Notes: generated from the letters alone by a model not told the origin. DNA of 64,000 bases from Haloarchaeobius salinus (GCF_024464185.1 NZ_JANHAU010000006.1:1-64000), one strand, 5' to 3'. Counted from the stretch's first letter, positions 8,042 to 18,272 are shown. Program-made: numbers and translations.

Positions 8042-9550
8042 GTGCCACGAAACGTCCTTTTTCTCGTTCTCGACTGTCTGCGAACCGACGCCGTCACCCC
8101 GGAGACCGCGCCGACGCTCTCGACGCTCGCCGCCGAGAACCCGAGCTTCGAGTCGGCCATCGCGCCGGCGAACTGGTCGCTTCCCTCCCACGCCTCCATC
8201 TTCACCGGCGAGTACGCCCACGAGCACCACGTCTACCATCGCCGGCACGAGATGGACGCCTTGCCGCTCGTCGACGCGATGGGCGACCGGGGCTACCGGA
8301 CGGTGGGCGTCACCTCGAACATCTACTTCTCCCGCGGGCAGGGCTTCGAAACGGGGTTCGACGAGTTCTACGAGACACGCCGCCCGCTGAACCCGCACGG
8401 GCTGAACCCATTCTCGGCGGTCCGGGACCGTGAACCGCTCGAAGGCCCTGGGGCACGGACGTACCTCCAGGTACTCGGCGACGCGCTCCGAGACGACCGC
8501 CCCGTCGCCAGCCTCGGCAACTACCTCAGGGCGGTGGCCATCGAACTCGACCGGCGATACGACTACAAGCGTCGGCTACCGGGGTTCGACGCCGACGACT
8601 ACGGCTTTCTCACCGAGGGTTCGGACCGGTCGGAGTCGATACTCGTCGACCTGTTCGACCGCAGTGCGGGCGACGCACAGCCGTTCTTCGCGTTCGCGAA
8701 CTTCATGGACACACACTACCCGTACGAGCCCGTCCAGGAGTACCTCGACGCCGTGACCGACGGCGAGTACTCCGTCGGGGATGTCAGGGACCTCGACCCC
8801 GATGTCGCCCAGAGCTGGGTGTTCCTCGACGAGCACTACGGCGGGACGCTCGACGAGGACGACCTCGACCTCGTCCGGGCCGCCTACCGCGCCGAGGTCC
8901 GGTGCGTCGACGACCGCATCTCGCGGCTGCTCGACGCGCTCGAACGCAACGGGCTCCGCGAGGAGACGCTCGTCGTCGTCACTTCCGACCACGGTGAGGT
9001 GCTCGGCGAGACGGACCTCCGGGGCGAGCGATCGATGGGCCACCTCGACTCGCTGAGCGAACACCTCCGGACCGTCCCGCTCGTCCTGTCGAACCCTGTC
9101 CTCGACGGCGGGACGGTCGAACGACCGGTGCCGCTCCACGGGCTCACGAACCGCCTGCTCGACGAGGGGACCGACTGGCTCGACTCCGACGGGTCGGTCG
9201 GTGAGTTGCTCGCCGTCGACGGCGAGCCGGTGTTCTTCGAACTGCCGGCGAACCCGTTCCACGAGTCGTCGTACGACAACTACGAGCACGTCCCTGACTG
9301 GTACGCGGTGCGGGAGGCGAAAACCCACACCGTCCTCGGGATCGACGACGGCTGGTTCGTCGCCGCCCAGTCCGACGGCACCGTCACGGCGTGGGAAGGC
9401 GAGACCGAGCGTGATGTCGACGACGCACCGGCAGCGCTCGTCGCCGCGACCGAGGACGCGGTAGCGGCGTTCCCCGGTGAGAACACGGCCGACGACGGCC
9501 AGATGTCGGGCGACCTCCAGCAGCAGCTGGAGGACCTGGGCTACATGTGA
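8042..9550 (+). CDS. Sulfatase / alkaline-phosphatase superfamily protein
   Basis: A 502-aa protein starting at GTG 8042 with VLFLVLDCLRTD, where D11 would be a metal ligand. The active-site segment NWSLPSHASIFTGEYAHEHH has Ser46 where type I sulfatases carry the Cys/Ser that becomes formylglycine. The SDHGEVLGE motif near residue 320 supplies further metal ligands. No signal peptide is seen, so it appears cytoplasmic. In a glycan cluster it could be a phospho- or sulfo-group transferase or hydrolase. The function is not assigned beyond the fold. Confidence 0.8.
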   Translation: MPRNVLFLVLDCLRTDAVTPETAPTLSTLAAENPSFESAIAPANWSLPSHASIFTGEYAHEHHVYHRRHEMDALPLVDAMGDRGYRTVGVTSNIYFSRGQGFETGFDEFYETRRPLNPHGLNPFSAVRDREPLEGPGARTYLQVLGDALRDDRPVASLGNYLRAVAIELDRRYDYKRRLPGFDADDYGFLTEGSDRSESILVDLFDRSAGDAQPFFAFANFMDTHYPYEPVQEYLDAVTDGEYSVGDVRDLDPDVAQSWVFLDEHYGGTLDEDDLDLVRAAYRAEVRCVDDRISRLLDALERNGLREETLVVVTSDHGEVLGETDLRGERSMGHLDSLSEHLRTVPLVLSNPVLDGGTVERPVPLHGLTNRLLDEGTDWLDSDGSVGELLAVDGEPVFFELPANPFHESSYDNYEHVPDWYAVREAKTHTVLGIDDGWFVAAQSDGTVTAWEGETERDVDDAPAALVAATEDAVAAFPGENTADDGQMSGDLQQQLEDLGYM

Positions 9551-9619
9551 CGTCACCACGCCCTGACCCGTCAGCCGCCATCGTAACCGTGATAGGACCG
9601 TCGCCGAATCCCTAAGCCG

Positions 9620-10534
9620 ATGGAGTCGACTGGCGACGTGACCGTCGTCGTACCGACGTACGACCGTCAGGAACTACTGGAGCGGGCGCTGGACTCGGTG
9701 CGGAACCAGACGGTCCGACCGGAGCGGGTCGTCGTCGTCGACGACGCCTCCCCCGACCCGGTCAAGTCGTTCGTCGACGACCTGTACGACGCCGACGAGC
9801 TTACCGTCGACGTCGTCCGGCACGATGAGAACCGTGGCGCCGCCGCCGCCCGGAACACGGGTGTCGAGGCCGCCGACACCGAGTACGTCGCGTTCCTCGA
9901 CTCGGACGACTACTGGGACGAGGTGAAGCTTGCGGCCCAGCTCGCGGTGTTCGAGACGGACGACGTTGGACTCGTCTACTGCGACCAGTACGTCGTCGAA
10001 CCGGACGGTGCAGTCCAGAAGTCGGGCAAGGAGCTCCCGGACGGCGACGTCTGGCCCCCGCTGCTCGACGGCTGGACCGCCCCGAACACGTCGACGCTCG
10101 TCTTCGACCGGGACACGTTCCGCGACCTCGGCGGATTCGACACGAGCCTCGACAGCTGCCAGGATCACGACCTCTGGATGCGCCTCGCCCGCGAGGGTGT
10201 CCGCGTCGGCGTCGTCGAGGAGCCGCTGTCGTACTTCGCCCGTGACGCCGACGACCGCATCTCCCACGATTACCCCGCCCGGATGGACGGCGTCGACACG
10301 TTCCTCGAGAAGTGGCACGGGCCGATCGCCGAGGCCCAGTCGGAGCGGGCGTTCCAGCGCTTCGCGGCCGATTACCGTGCGATGGCCGCACTCCCCATCG
10401 CCTACGGGGCCTTGCTCCAGCGCGACCTCGGGACGTTCGTCGAGGTCGTCCGCAGGTACCTCCTGTTCAACCGGTCGACCTACCGGCTCGCGCTCGGGTC
10501 GCTGCCGACACTACTCCGCCGACTCGTCCGATGA
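9620..10534 (+). CDS. Glycosyltransferase family 2
   Basis: A 304-aa GT2 with VTVVVPTYDRQELLERALDS at the N terminus, VVVDDASPDP and the metal-binding FLDSDDYWDE. The later QDHDLWMRLAREG segment is the usual acceptor-side ED/QD motif. There is no TM helix. It ends 24 nt inside the convergent FkbM methyltransferase gene, so the two 3' ends overlap. Confidence 0.88.
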   Translation: MESTGDVTVVVPTYDRQELLERALDSVRNQTVRPERVVVVDDASPDPVKSFVDDLYDADELTVDVVRHDENRGAAAARNTGVEAADTEYVAFLDSDDYWDEVKLAAQLAVFETDDVGLVYCDQYVVEPDGAVQKSGKELPDGDVWPPLLDGWTAPNTSTLVFDRDTFRDLGGFDTSLDSCQDHDLWMRLAREGVRVGVVEEPLSYFARDADDRISHDYPARMDGVDTFLEKWHGPIAEAQSERAFQRFAADYRAMAALPIAYGALLQRDLGTFVEVVRRYLLFNRSTYRLALGSLPTLLRRLVR

Positions 10535-11410
10535 GTCGGCGACTGGGATCGGGCTGGACGTGTCCACCGCGTCCTGTTTGGTCGCGCGGAGGAACGTCGT
10601 CCCACCCCGTTCCTCGATGGCCGTCGTCTCGAAGCCAGCGGCGTGTAGCCGTCCTTCCACCGCGTCGTTCGAGACGCCGTGTTCGTGGTGGACCTCGACG
10701 AAGAGGACGCGACAGTGGTCGGTGGCGAGCAGCTCCGGCATCCCGTCGAGCACGCCCAGTTCGGCGCCCTCGACGTCGATCTTGAGCACGTTCGGTGCCG
10801 GACCGCCGTCGGCCACGAAGGAGGCACCACGGGCGGTGTCGACCTCGACGGCGTCCTCGGCCTCGTCGACGAGGCTGTGCTGGCCACCGCCGGACTGGTC
10901 ACCGTGAAGATGGAGGTGCGCGGTGCCGTCGCTGTCCCCCAGCGCCACCCGTTCGACCTGCACGTTCTCGATGTCGTTGAGGGCGGCGTTCTCGTCGATT
11001 CGCCGGGCGTTGTCCGGGTGTGGCTCGAACGCGACGACCGTCCCGTCGGGTGCGGCGAGCGCGCCGACGACCGCGTAGGTCCCGACGTTGGCGCCGATGT
11101 CCCAGACCACGTCGTCGTGCTGGACGGTCTCGACGAACGCCTCGAGGACGGCCTCCTCTCCGATCATTGTCGTCACGCGGTCGTACTCGATGCGACTGTC
11201 GACGTGGAACTCCGCCTCGATTCCTCCGACACGCAAGATCCCGGTGTCGGACGAGAACCGGTAGCCGAGCGAGGTGAACGCCGTGAGGAGCTTGATGTAG
11301 AGGGAGACGAAGACCCCGTGGAGGCCGAGCTGCTTGCTGACGCGTTTCACTCGCGGTGTGTACAGCCGGGGGAGGGTCCGCGCGAACAGTTGCTTGACCG
11401 CCGGGAGCAT
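10511..11410 (-). CDS. FkbM-family SAM-dependent methyltransferase
   Basis: A 299-aa methyltransferase with the SAM-binding motif VWDIGANVGTYAVVGAL and the FkbM signature VLKIDVEGAELGVLDGM. The family O-methylates sugars; in a haloarchaeal N-glycan cluster a methyl ester or ether on a hexuronic acid or hexose is plausible. ATG 11410 begins MLPAVKQLFART; the frame is open further upstream but the extension looks non-coding. Its 3' end overlaps the preceding GT2 convergently. Confidence 0.88.
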   Translation of the reverse strand: MLPAVKQLFARTLPRLYTPRVKRVSKQLGLHGVFVSLYIKLLTAFTSLGYRFSSDTGILRVGGIEAEFHVDSRIEYDRVTTMIGEEAVLEAFVETVQHDDVVWDIGANVGTYAVVGALAAPDGTVVAFEPHPDNARRIDENAALNDIENVQVERVALGDSDGTAHLHLHGDQSGGGQHSLVDEAEDAVEVDTARGASFVADGGPAPNVLKIDVEGAELGVLDGMPELLATDHCRVLFVEVHHEHGVSNDAVEGRLHAAGFETTAIEERGGTTFLRATKQDAVDTSSPIPVADSSDESAE

Positions 11411-11533
11411 ACCAGTACCTAGACCAGGCGCTATTTGAACCTGTTTCAACGGTCGCGGTTCGATATCCACTGCCGGGGCGGTCGGGGACAGTAGAAACAC
11501 GTAAACCCCGGGGCTGGATAGTTGCCGGCGACG

Positions 11534-12730
11534 ATGTTCGGAGTCGAGCGACGAGTCACGGGTGCGGTCGACCGGCTGCTCGGCTCGGAGATGGTCCGGT
11601 GGGTGATCGGCCGCCGGACGCTCGATCGGCCGGCGCTATTCGAGGCGTCGACGACCGGGGTCGAGAGCGTACACCGGTACGGCCACGCCGAAACGGTCTC
11701 CTTCGAACGGCAGGTGGCGCTTGATCCCGTGCCGAGCCGACTTGCCATGCGTCCGGTGTCGACGGACACGCCACCCTGGACCGTCCTTGAGTGTTCGGAC
11801 GTCCAGCTCGTCGGTCCCGAGGGGCTGACGTTCCTCCCCGACGGGCGGGTCCTCCTCGAGAATTCGCTTGGCTGGAACAAGCGGGTCGGCGTGAGCGCGG
11901 CCCGGTCCGTGCTCGAACGGACGCTTCCGGTCCGGCGCGACGGGCACGCGGCGCGCTCGGTCGACACCGCCGTCTCGCTCGTCGGCCCTTGGACGGACAA
12001 CTTCTACCACTGGCACTTCGACTACCTCGTCCGGCTGGCCGCCCTCTCGTCGTACACGGCCACGTCAGGCAAGGAGCCGCTACTGTTGCTCCCACCGGAG
12101 ACGAGCGACTGGATGCGGGACGCACTCTCGCTGGTCGGCTACGACGAGTCCGACTGGCGCGTCTGGGACGGTCGGCGGACGAACGTGGACCGACTCGTCG
12201 TCCCGGCGCTTCCGCGCGAGACGGAGGGTTCGGCGCCCCGTCTCCCGAACCACTACTACTCGCTCAACCCCGACGCCGTCCGGTGGCTGGGTGAACGGAT
12301 GCGATCGCACGTCGCCGATGACGTGCCGAGCCATGCACCGGACACAGGCCGGCTCTACGTCAGTCGCCAGGGTGGGGACAGCCGACGGGTCTCGAACCTC
12401 GACTCGTTGGCACCGCTGCTAGAGACGTACGGGTTCGAACGGTTCCGGCCGGAGGAACACTCCGTCGCCGAACAGGTCGCCACGTTCGCCGACGCTGACG
12501 TCGTGCTCGGCGTCCACGGGGCGGGACTGACGAACCTGCTGTTCGCCACGGACGCGACCCTCGTCGAGCTGTTCGGATCGTACGTCAACCCCGTGTTCTA
12601 CGCGCTCGCGGTCCAGACGAACAACGAGTACGCCTGTGCTGGATTCGAACCACGCGGCGACGACCTCCACGTCGACCCCGACCGGTTGCGGGCGCTGTTC
12701 GATCTTGCCGGCGTGGCGCCGGTCGCGTGA
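11534..12730 (+). CDS. GT61/DUF563-family glycosyltransferase
   Basis: A protein of 398 aa with the family-typical NFYHWHFDYLVRLAAL near the middle and VLGVHGAGLTNLLFA followed by LVELFGSY near the C terminus, both hallmarks of the DUF563/GT61 group. ATG 11534 is used rather than the TTG 12 nt upstream. It lies in the glycan cluster, convergent with the flippase gene. Donor and linkage are unknown. Confidence 0.83.
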   Translation: MFGVERRVTGAVDRLLGSEMVRWVIGRRTLDRPALFEASTTGVESVHRYGHAETVSFERQVALDPVPSRLAMRPVSTDTPPWTVLECSDVQLVGPEGLTFLPDGRVLLENSLGWNKRVGVSAARSVLERTLPVRRDGHAARSVDTAVSLVGPWTDNFYHWHFDYLVRLAALSSYTATSGKEPLLLLPPETSDWMRDALSLVGYDESDWRVWDGRRTNVDRLVVPALPRETEGSAPRLPNHYYSLNPDAVRWLGERMRSHVADDVPSHAPDTGRLYVSRQGGDSRRVSNLDSLAPLLETYGFERFRPEEHSVAEQVATFADADVVLGVHGAGLTNLLFATDATLVELFGSYVNPVFYALAVQTNNEYACAGFEPRGDDLHVDPDRLRALFDLAGVAPVA

Positions 12731-12739
12731 TACGACCGT

Positions 12740-14176
12740 TCAGAATGGAACCTCGAAGGGGATATTGTCCGCTACAGTGACCCGGAACTTCGGGGAGATG
12801 GCCAGGAGCGACCCGAAGTAGACCGCCGCACCGACGCCGACGAGACAGACGACGTAGGCCGCGTTGAACCGGGTGAGTGGGTGACCCTCCGTGACCGCTC
12901 GGACTCCGTAGACGACCGCTCCCATCGCCAGCGCGGCGACCCACTGCCGACCAATCTCGCTGGTGGGCACGGACACGTCAAGCAGCCGATTGACGTACCC
13001 GGCGGCGAGGACGATGCCGATGACGCCGGAGGCGAGGGTCGCCACCGCCGCGCCGACCCAGCCGTACTGGGAGATCAGGACCACGTTCAGGACGACGTTC
13101 GACCCGATGAATAGCGCGTTCGTCCGGAACGCGAGGTCCGGTCTGTCGACCGCGTTGAGCGTGTTCAGGAGCTGTTTCGTGTACGTATAGACCAGTAACG
13201 CGAACAACAGGATGGTAAGTACCTCGGTCCCGATGGCGAACCCGTCCCCGTAGATACGGAGCAGGCGGTCACCGACGACGAGCCCGCCGACGAATCCCGG
13301 GATGAGGAACAGGCCCGTGAACGTGAGCGCGTCCTCGGTGAGCCTCGCCACCGCCGCGTCGTCGTTGTCGGCGCTTGATACCTTGCTCATCTCGGGAAAC
13401 ATTGTCGTACGGATAGCGTTGCCGAAAATGTCGAGGACGAGTCCGATGGACCAGGCCGCCGAGTAAACCCCGACGAAGCTGGAGGCAACGAACGCCTTCA
13501 GCAGCAGGATGTCGAGCGTGTTGAAGACGCGGGACTGGACGTTGCCCAGCCAGGAGAACTTCGCGAAGTCGAACAGGGACTCGAAGTGCCGACGGGAGGG
13601 GAGCTTTGGTCGGGTGTCGATGAATCGGAAGGAGACGATACCGGGGACGAACCGCGAGAGCGCGTAGGTCGCGAGCATCGCCTGGAGGCCGAAGCCCGCC
13701 AGCAGCAGGCCGATCTGGAGACCACTCCTGACGAGCTGGGCGACCGTCGCCAGCACAGAGGTCACGTGGACAAGGTGCCGACCTTGGAGGGCGGCACTCC
13801 CGAACGCGTTGAGTAGCGCTGCGAGCACAATGACCACGAGCACGACGGCAACCGAGGACCCAACGTACCTGTCGACCCAGCCCTGGAACAGCAGCGTCAG
13901 GACGACGATCAGCAACGCGATAGTCCCCATGGAGAGGAGACCCGCACCGAGGTACTCGCCGACTTCGTCGCCCTCGCTGAGCCGCTTCGTGATAGATTCG
14001 GAGAGGCCGACTTTTCCGACGAGGGTGAACCAGGTGACCAGGGCCAGCACTGCAGCGTACTGGCCGAGGACGGCCTCGCCGAGTATCCGAGCGAACACGA
14101 CGGTGGCGACGAACCCGATGATCGAGCCGAGGAACTTCGAGGCGAAGAAGACCGCAGATGTCTGTCCGAGACGCAT
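12740..14176 (-). CDS. Lipid-linked oligosaccharide flippase (MOP superfamily, Wzx-like)
   Basis: A 478-aa polytopic membrane protein with about 12-14 hydrophobic segments, starting FFASKFLGSIIGFVATVVFA as Wzx/RfbX proteins do. It would move the dolichyl-phosphate-linked glycan to the outer face of the membrane before AglB transfer, as proposed for AglR in Haloferax. Its position between glycosyltransferase genes and close to aglB supports that role. Substrate specificity is inference. Confidence 0.88.
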   Translation of the reverse strand: MRLGQTSAVFFASKFLGSIIGFVATVVFARILGEAVLGQYAAVLALVTWFTLVGKVGLSESITKRLSEGDEVGEYLGAGLLSMGTIALLIVVLTLLFQGWVDRYVGSSVAVVLVVIVLAALLNAFGSAALQGRHLVHVTSVLATVAQLVRSGLQIGLLLAGFGLQAMLATYALSRFVPGIVSFRFIDTRPKLPSRRHFESLFDFAKFSWLGNVQSRVFNTLDILLLKAFVASSFVGVYSAAWSIGLVLDIFGNAIRTTMFPEMSKVSSADNDDAAVARLTEDALTFTGLFLIPGFVGGLVVGDRLLRIYGDGFAIGTEVLTILLFALLVYTYTKQLLNTLNAVDRPDLAFRTNALFIGSNVVLNVVLISQYGWVGAAVATLASGVIGIVLAAGYVNRLLDVSVPTSEIGRQWVAALAMGAVVYGVRAVTEGHPLTRFNAAYVVCLVGVGAAVYFGSLLAISPKFRVTVADNIPFEVPF

Positions 14177-14244
14177 CTACTATCGTCTCCAACTCAAGCG
14201 AATCTCGCAGTCGACTCCACGCGTGGGCCGATTCCGGGTCACGG

Positions 14245-15183
14245 TCACTCCTCGTAGTCGTCCAGCAGGTTCGGTGTCAGAATGGCATAAACGTAGCCGA
14301 AACCCACCATCGCGGTGAAGACGAACAGTGCGGCGAGCTGTTTCACCTTCGCCAGCTCGGGCTCCCTACCGAGTGAGACGAGCCGTTCGGGGACGTGTTT
14401 CGTGAGCAGGTCCGCGAGGTACTCGTTCTTGTCGCCCGACGCTTCGGGAATGATGTGGTCCATGATGCGCTTCGAGTAGCCCTGCCAGAACGATCGGCTG
14501 GCGAGCCACCTGAAGTCGCCGCGGTACTCGAACAGCTTGTGGTGGACCTTCGCGTCGGTGTTGTAGACCACACCGCGCCCGTACTCGCGTCTGATGCGTG
14601 CGCCCACGGTGGACTCGTGGGCCTGGATGTGCTTGTCGCCCTTGCGGCCGGTGTTCTCGTCGTAGCCGCCGACGTTCAACAGCACCTCGCGTCGGAACGA
14701 GATGTTCGAGCCGTACGTGTTGCGCAGCTCCTCCATGTGCTCGCCGAAGCCCTTCTCGTCACAGCCGACGAGCCAGTAGAACTCGTCGGGGAAGAAGTCG
14801 GGCTTTGCGACCTGCCAGTCGGGGAGCACCTGTCCGCCGACGGCGACGGCGTCGGTTTCCTCGTACGTTTCGACGAGGGTTTCGATCCAGTCGGGTTCGG
14901 CCTCGGCGTCGTCGTCGATCATGGCGACGACCTCGCCCGTCGCGAGTTCGGCACCCTTCGTCCGGGAGTAGGAGATGCCCCGGTTCTCGTCGTTGCAGTG
15001 GATGCGCACGGTCTCCTCGTCGCCGAAGTCGGTGACTGCACGTTCGTGGACCTCCTCGTTCCCGTCGATTACCAGGACGATCTCGATCTCGTCGTATGTC
15101 TGGTTCAGAACACTTTCGACAGCTTCGGAGAAGACCTCGTAGCGGTCCGTCGGGTACGTACAGATGACGACGGAGACGTTCAT
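14245..15183 (-). CDS. aglG: AglG-like glycosyltransferase family 2 with C-terminal TM segment
   Basis: A 312-aa GT2 with VSVVICTYPTDRYEVFSEAV, LVIDGNEEVHERA and the metal motif MIDDDAEAEPDW. A hydrophobic stretch near residues 285-305 (LAALFVFTAMVGFGYVYAIL) would anchor it to the membrane. In Haloferax volcanii AglG, a GT2 of about this size encoded beside aglB, adds a hexuronic acid to the dolichol-linked chain. The match in size, plan and divergent placement next to aglB suggests an orthologue. The sugar added here is not proven. Confidence 0.72.
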   Translation of the reverse strand: MNVSVVICTYPTDRYEVFSEAVESVLNQTYDEIEIVLVIDGNEEVHERAVTDFGDEETVRIHCNDENRGISYSRTKGAELATGEVVAMIDDDAEAEPDWIETLVETYEETDAVAVGGQVLPDWQVAKPDFFPDEFYWLVGCDEKGFGEHMEELRNTYGSNISFRREVLLNVGGYDENTGRKGDKHIQAHESTVGARIRREYGRGVVYNTDAKVHHKLFEYRGDFRWLASRSFWQGYSKRIMDHIIPEASGDKNEYLADLLTKHVPERLVSLGREPELAKVKQLAALFVFTAMVGFGYVYAILTPNLLDDYEE

Positions 15184-15267
15184 CGTTCGGATTCACCCCC
15201 GAAGCGCGAATAAGCGTTTTGCATCGCGCTTTTCCCAACTTGTTCCTCTCCGAAACGATTACACAAG

Positions 15268-15276
15268 GCTTATTCG
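15268..15276 (+). promoter_or_regulatory. TATA-like box of aglB
   Basis: The motif GCTTATTCG is centred about 28 nt upstream of the aglB ATG. That spacing would start the transcript at or next to the ATG, a leaderless mRNA, which is common in haloarchaea. It lies between divergent aglG and aglB starts. Confidence 0.5.
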
Positions 15277-15299
15277 TGGCTTCAGACTTTTCCCGTACA

Positions 15300-18272
15300 A
15301 TGAGTACGTCGACCGGAGAGGAGACCGAAACCGAGGACGCGACCTCGGGCTCCCTCCTCGAAGCCTTCGAACGCTGGTATCACGTGCCGAGCGTGGGCCT
15401 GATTATGCTGTTCATGCTCTGGGTCAGGCTCCAGCCGCTCGACAAGTTCACGCGGAACGGGCAGGTGTTCTTCGCCGGAAACGACGCCTGGTACCACTAC
15501 CGGCAGGTGTCGTGGACCGTCCGGAACTGGCCGTGGACGATGCCCTACGACGTCTATACCCAGTACCCGACAGGCACCAGAGCCGACCAGTTCGGCACGC
15601 TTTTCGATCAGATCGTCGCGACTGGTGCTCTCATCGTCGGGCTCGGTGACCCGTCCCAACAGACGATCGGCATGACGCTGCTCGTCGCCCCGGCCGTCTT
15701 CGGTACGCTCGTCGCCGTCCCCACCTACTTCATCGGGAAGCGACTCGGCGGCCGCTCGGGTGGTGTCGCCGCCGCGCTGGTCCTCGCACTCCTCCCTGGC
15801 GTCTTCCTCCGCCGCAGCACGGCTGGGTTCTCCGACCACCACGTCGCGGAGGTTCTCTTCCAGGCCTTCGGGGTGCTCGCTGTGATGGTCGCCCTCCGTT
15901 CGGCAGAGCGCGAGAAGCCAGTCTTCGAACTGCTGCTCGACCGGGACTGGGCCGCCCTCCGCGGGCCGACGAAGTGGGCTGCACTCGCCGGCCTCGCAGT
16001 CGGTCTCTACATGTGGGTCTGGCCGCCGGCAGTCGTCATCGTCGGTATCCTCGGCGTCTTCTACACCATCGCCCTCGTCGTCGAGTATCAGGCCGGCCGA
16101 TCCCCCGACCACCTCGCCTACACCGGTGTCGTCATCGGCCTCGTGAGTGCGGTGCTGGTGCTTCTGAGCATCGACCAGTTCACTCTCGGCGTCACCTCGC
16201 TCTCGCCACTGCAGGTCGGTATCTCGCTCGGTCTCGCTGCCGGCTCGGCGTTCATCGCCTACCTCGCCCGCGTCTGGAACGGGCTGGAGGTCCAGACGCT
16301 CCGCGCTGTCGTTCTCCCGCTGAGCGCAGCGTTGTTCCTCGCGCTCGTGCTGGCTCCTCTCTTCGGGTTCACGTTCCTCCCGTATCCGTTCGCGATCGTC
16401 TTCCTCATCGCGGGACCGCTCGCGTTCGGGTCCTACTACGTCCACGATGATGAACGCCGCGCCCACTTCCCGCTCGCGGTCGGCTCGCTACTGGTACTCG
16501 GCCTCGCCGGCGCTCGATTCCTCGTGCCGCCGGTGTACAACCGGCTGGTCTCCAGCCTCAAGCAGACGGTGGCCCTGAGCGTCAGCGACAACATACTGAC
16601 TATCGGTGAGGCGCAGTCCGTCGTCGGGGCGGGCGAGCCGTTCTTCCAGACCGCGACGGAGTTCTTCGGCTCGCAGTACGGACTGAGCTACATCCTGGCC
16701 CTCGTCGCGCTCGTCTGGCTCCTCTCCTACCTGTATCTCGGTGAGGAGTACCGCGCCGAGCACCTGCTCGTCGCCGTCTGGACCGTCTTCGCGTTCCTGA
16801 TGGCGCTGACGCAGGTCCGGTTCAACTACTATCTCGTCGTCCCCATCGCGGCGCTGAACGGCTGGTTCCTGGGCCGTATCGTCTCGTTCATCGGAATCAA
16901 AAACATCACCGACGAGACGTTCGACATCGAACCCTACCAGGTCATCGCCATCATCTCTGTACTGATGCTCGTGCTCGTGCCTCTCGTCCCGCCGGCGAAC
17001 ATGACCTCCACGACTGTCGATGCCCAGGCGAGCGACCTCTCTCCGGGCTCGGTGCTCATCTGGAACGAGAGCACCGAGTGGATGCAGCAGAACACGCCCC
17101 AGCCCGGACAGTACGGTGATGCGGAGAACGAACTGGGCTACTACGACCGCTACCCGAATCAGGACGACTTCGAGTACCCCGAGGGAGCGTACGGCGTGAT
17201 GTCGTGGTGGGACTACGGCCACTGGATCACAACCAAGAGCGAACGCGTCCCGGTGGCGAATCCGTTCCAGGGGAACGCCGAGATCGCCTCCGCCTACCTG
17301 CAGGCCCAGGACGAGACGCGTGCGAACCTCCTGCTCGAGGCGCTCCCGAATAGTGACGATACCGACCAGCGGCTCTACAACCTCAGCAACGACGAGCTCC
17401 GGAGCCTCATCGACGAACAGACCGAGCAGGAGGCCAGCGAGGACACGCAGTACGTCGTCATCGACTACCAGATGGCCGGCGGCAAGTTCGGTGCCATCGC
17501 GACCTGGACCGGCCCGGGCCCGGGATCGTACTACGACCAGCGGTCGAACGTGACCGTCGGCGGGGAGCAGGCCGCCCTGCCGACCCGCTCTGAGTCGTAC
17601 GAGAACACGATGCTCTCCCGGCTCTACTTCGACGACGCCGGGGGGATGGAGCACTACCGACTGGTCCACGAGGCGTCGAACCAGCGCGTGTTCACGTCGA
17701 TCGCGCTCAACGAGTCCGGTACACTCCAACCGACGCAGTTCGTGAACCAGCCGCTCCCCGTCCAGCAGTTCTTCCAGTACCAGCTCAGGCCGCAGTACGA
17801 GACGTACAACACCCAGGCCGAGTCCACGGTGAAGACCTACGAACGGGTTCCCGGCGCGACGCTCTCCGGACAGGCCGACGTGAGCAGCCCGACGAACGTC
17901 ACCGCGCGTGTCGAACTCACCTCGGACACCCTGAACCGGACGTTCAACTACACCCAGACGGTCCAGACCGACGGTGACGGCAACTTCGATATCACCGTCC
18001 CGTACGCGACCAACGACGAGCTGGGCCCCGAGGACGGCGCGACCGACGTGGCGGTCGAGGCGACGGGTGACTACGAGGTCACCTACGGCAACGAGTCCGC
18101 GCGGGTGTCCGTCCCCGAGACGGCCGTCGTCAGCGAGGACAGCTCGTCCATCGAGGTCACGTTCGACGGGAACGCCTCGACGTCGTCTGACGGCTCCGAG
18201 GAGTCCACCGACGAACAGGTACGAACCGACGGCGCGCTCCTCCCCGTCCGCCACCACGCACCGCTGGCGTAG
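15300..18272 (+). CDS. aglB: Dolichyl-phosphooligosaccharide-protein glycotransferase AglB
   Basis: The archaeal STT3 oligosaccharyltransferase, 990 aa, transfers the lipid-linked glycan to Asn in N-X-S/T sequons outside the membrane. The N-terminal half has about 13 TM segments. Catalytic pieces seen are the first DxD-like GNDAWYHYR (D62), a second acidic motif SDHHVAE (D179), and WWDYG at 636-640 in the soluble C-terminal domain. The C-terminal domain itself contains many sequons. ATG 15300 follows a TATA-like box and gives a family-typical N terminus. The extreme C terminus (LLPVRHHAPLA) is unusual. It is flanked by the AglG-like gene and by DUF368. Confidence 0.96.
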   Translation: MSTSTGEETETEDATSGSLLEAFERWYHVPSVGLIMLFMLWVRLQPLDKFTRNGQVFFAGNDAWYHYRQVSWTVRNWPWTMPYDVYTQYPTGTRADQFGTLFDQIVATGALIVGLGDPSQQTIGMTLLVAPAVFGTLVAVPTYFIGKRLGGRSGGVAAALVLALLPGVFLRRSTAGFSDHHVAEVLFQAFGVLAVMVALRSAEREKPVFELLLDRDWAALRGPTKWAALAGLAVGLYMWVWPPAVVIVGILGVFYTIALVVEYQAGRSPDHLAYTGVVIGLVSAVLVLLSIDQFTLGVTSLSPLQVGISLGLAAGSAFIAYLARVWNGLEVQTLRAVVLPLSAALFLALVLAPLFGFTFLPYPFAIVFLIAGPLAFGSYYVHDDERRAHFPLAVGSLLVLGLAGARFLVPPVYNRLVSSLKQTVALSVSDNILTIGEAQSVVGAGEPFFQTATEFFGSQYGLSYILALVALVWLLSYLYLGEEYRAEHLLVAVWTVFAFLMALTQVRFNYYLVVPIAALNGWFLGRIVSFIGIKNITDETFDIEPYQVIAIISVLMLVLVPLVPPANMTSTTVDAQASDLSPGSVLIWNESTEWMQQNTPQPGQYGDAENELGYYDRYPNQDDFEYPEGAYGVMSWWDYGHWITTKSERVPVANPFQGNAEIASAYLQAQDETRANLLLEALPNSDDTDQRLYNLSNDELRSLIDEQTEQEASEDTQYVVIDYQMAGGKFGAIATWTGPGPGSYYDQRSNVTVGGEQAALPTRSESYENTMLSRLYFDDAGGMEHYRLVHEASNQRVFTSIALNESGTLQPTQFVNQPLPVQQFFQYQLRPQYETYNTQAESTVKTYERVPGATLSGQADVSSPTNVTARVELTSDTLNRTFNYTQTVQTDGDGNFDITVPYATNDELGPEDGATDVAVEATGDYEVTYGNESARVSVPETAVVSEDSSSIEVTFDGNASTSSDGSEESTDEQVRTDGALLPVRHHAPLA

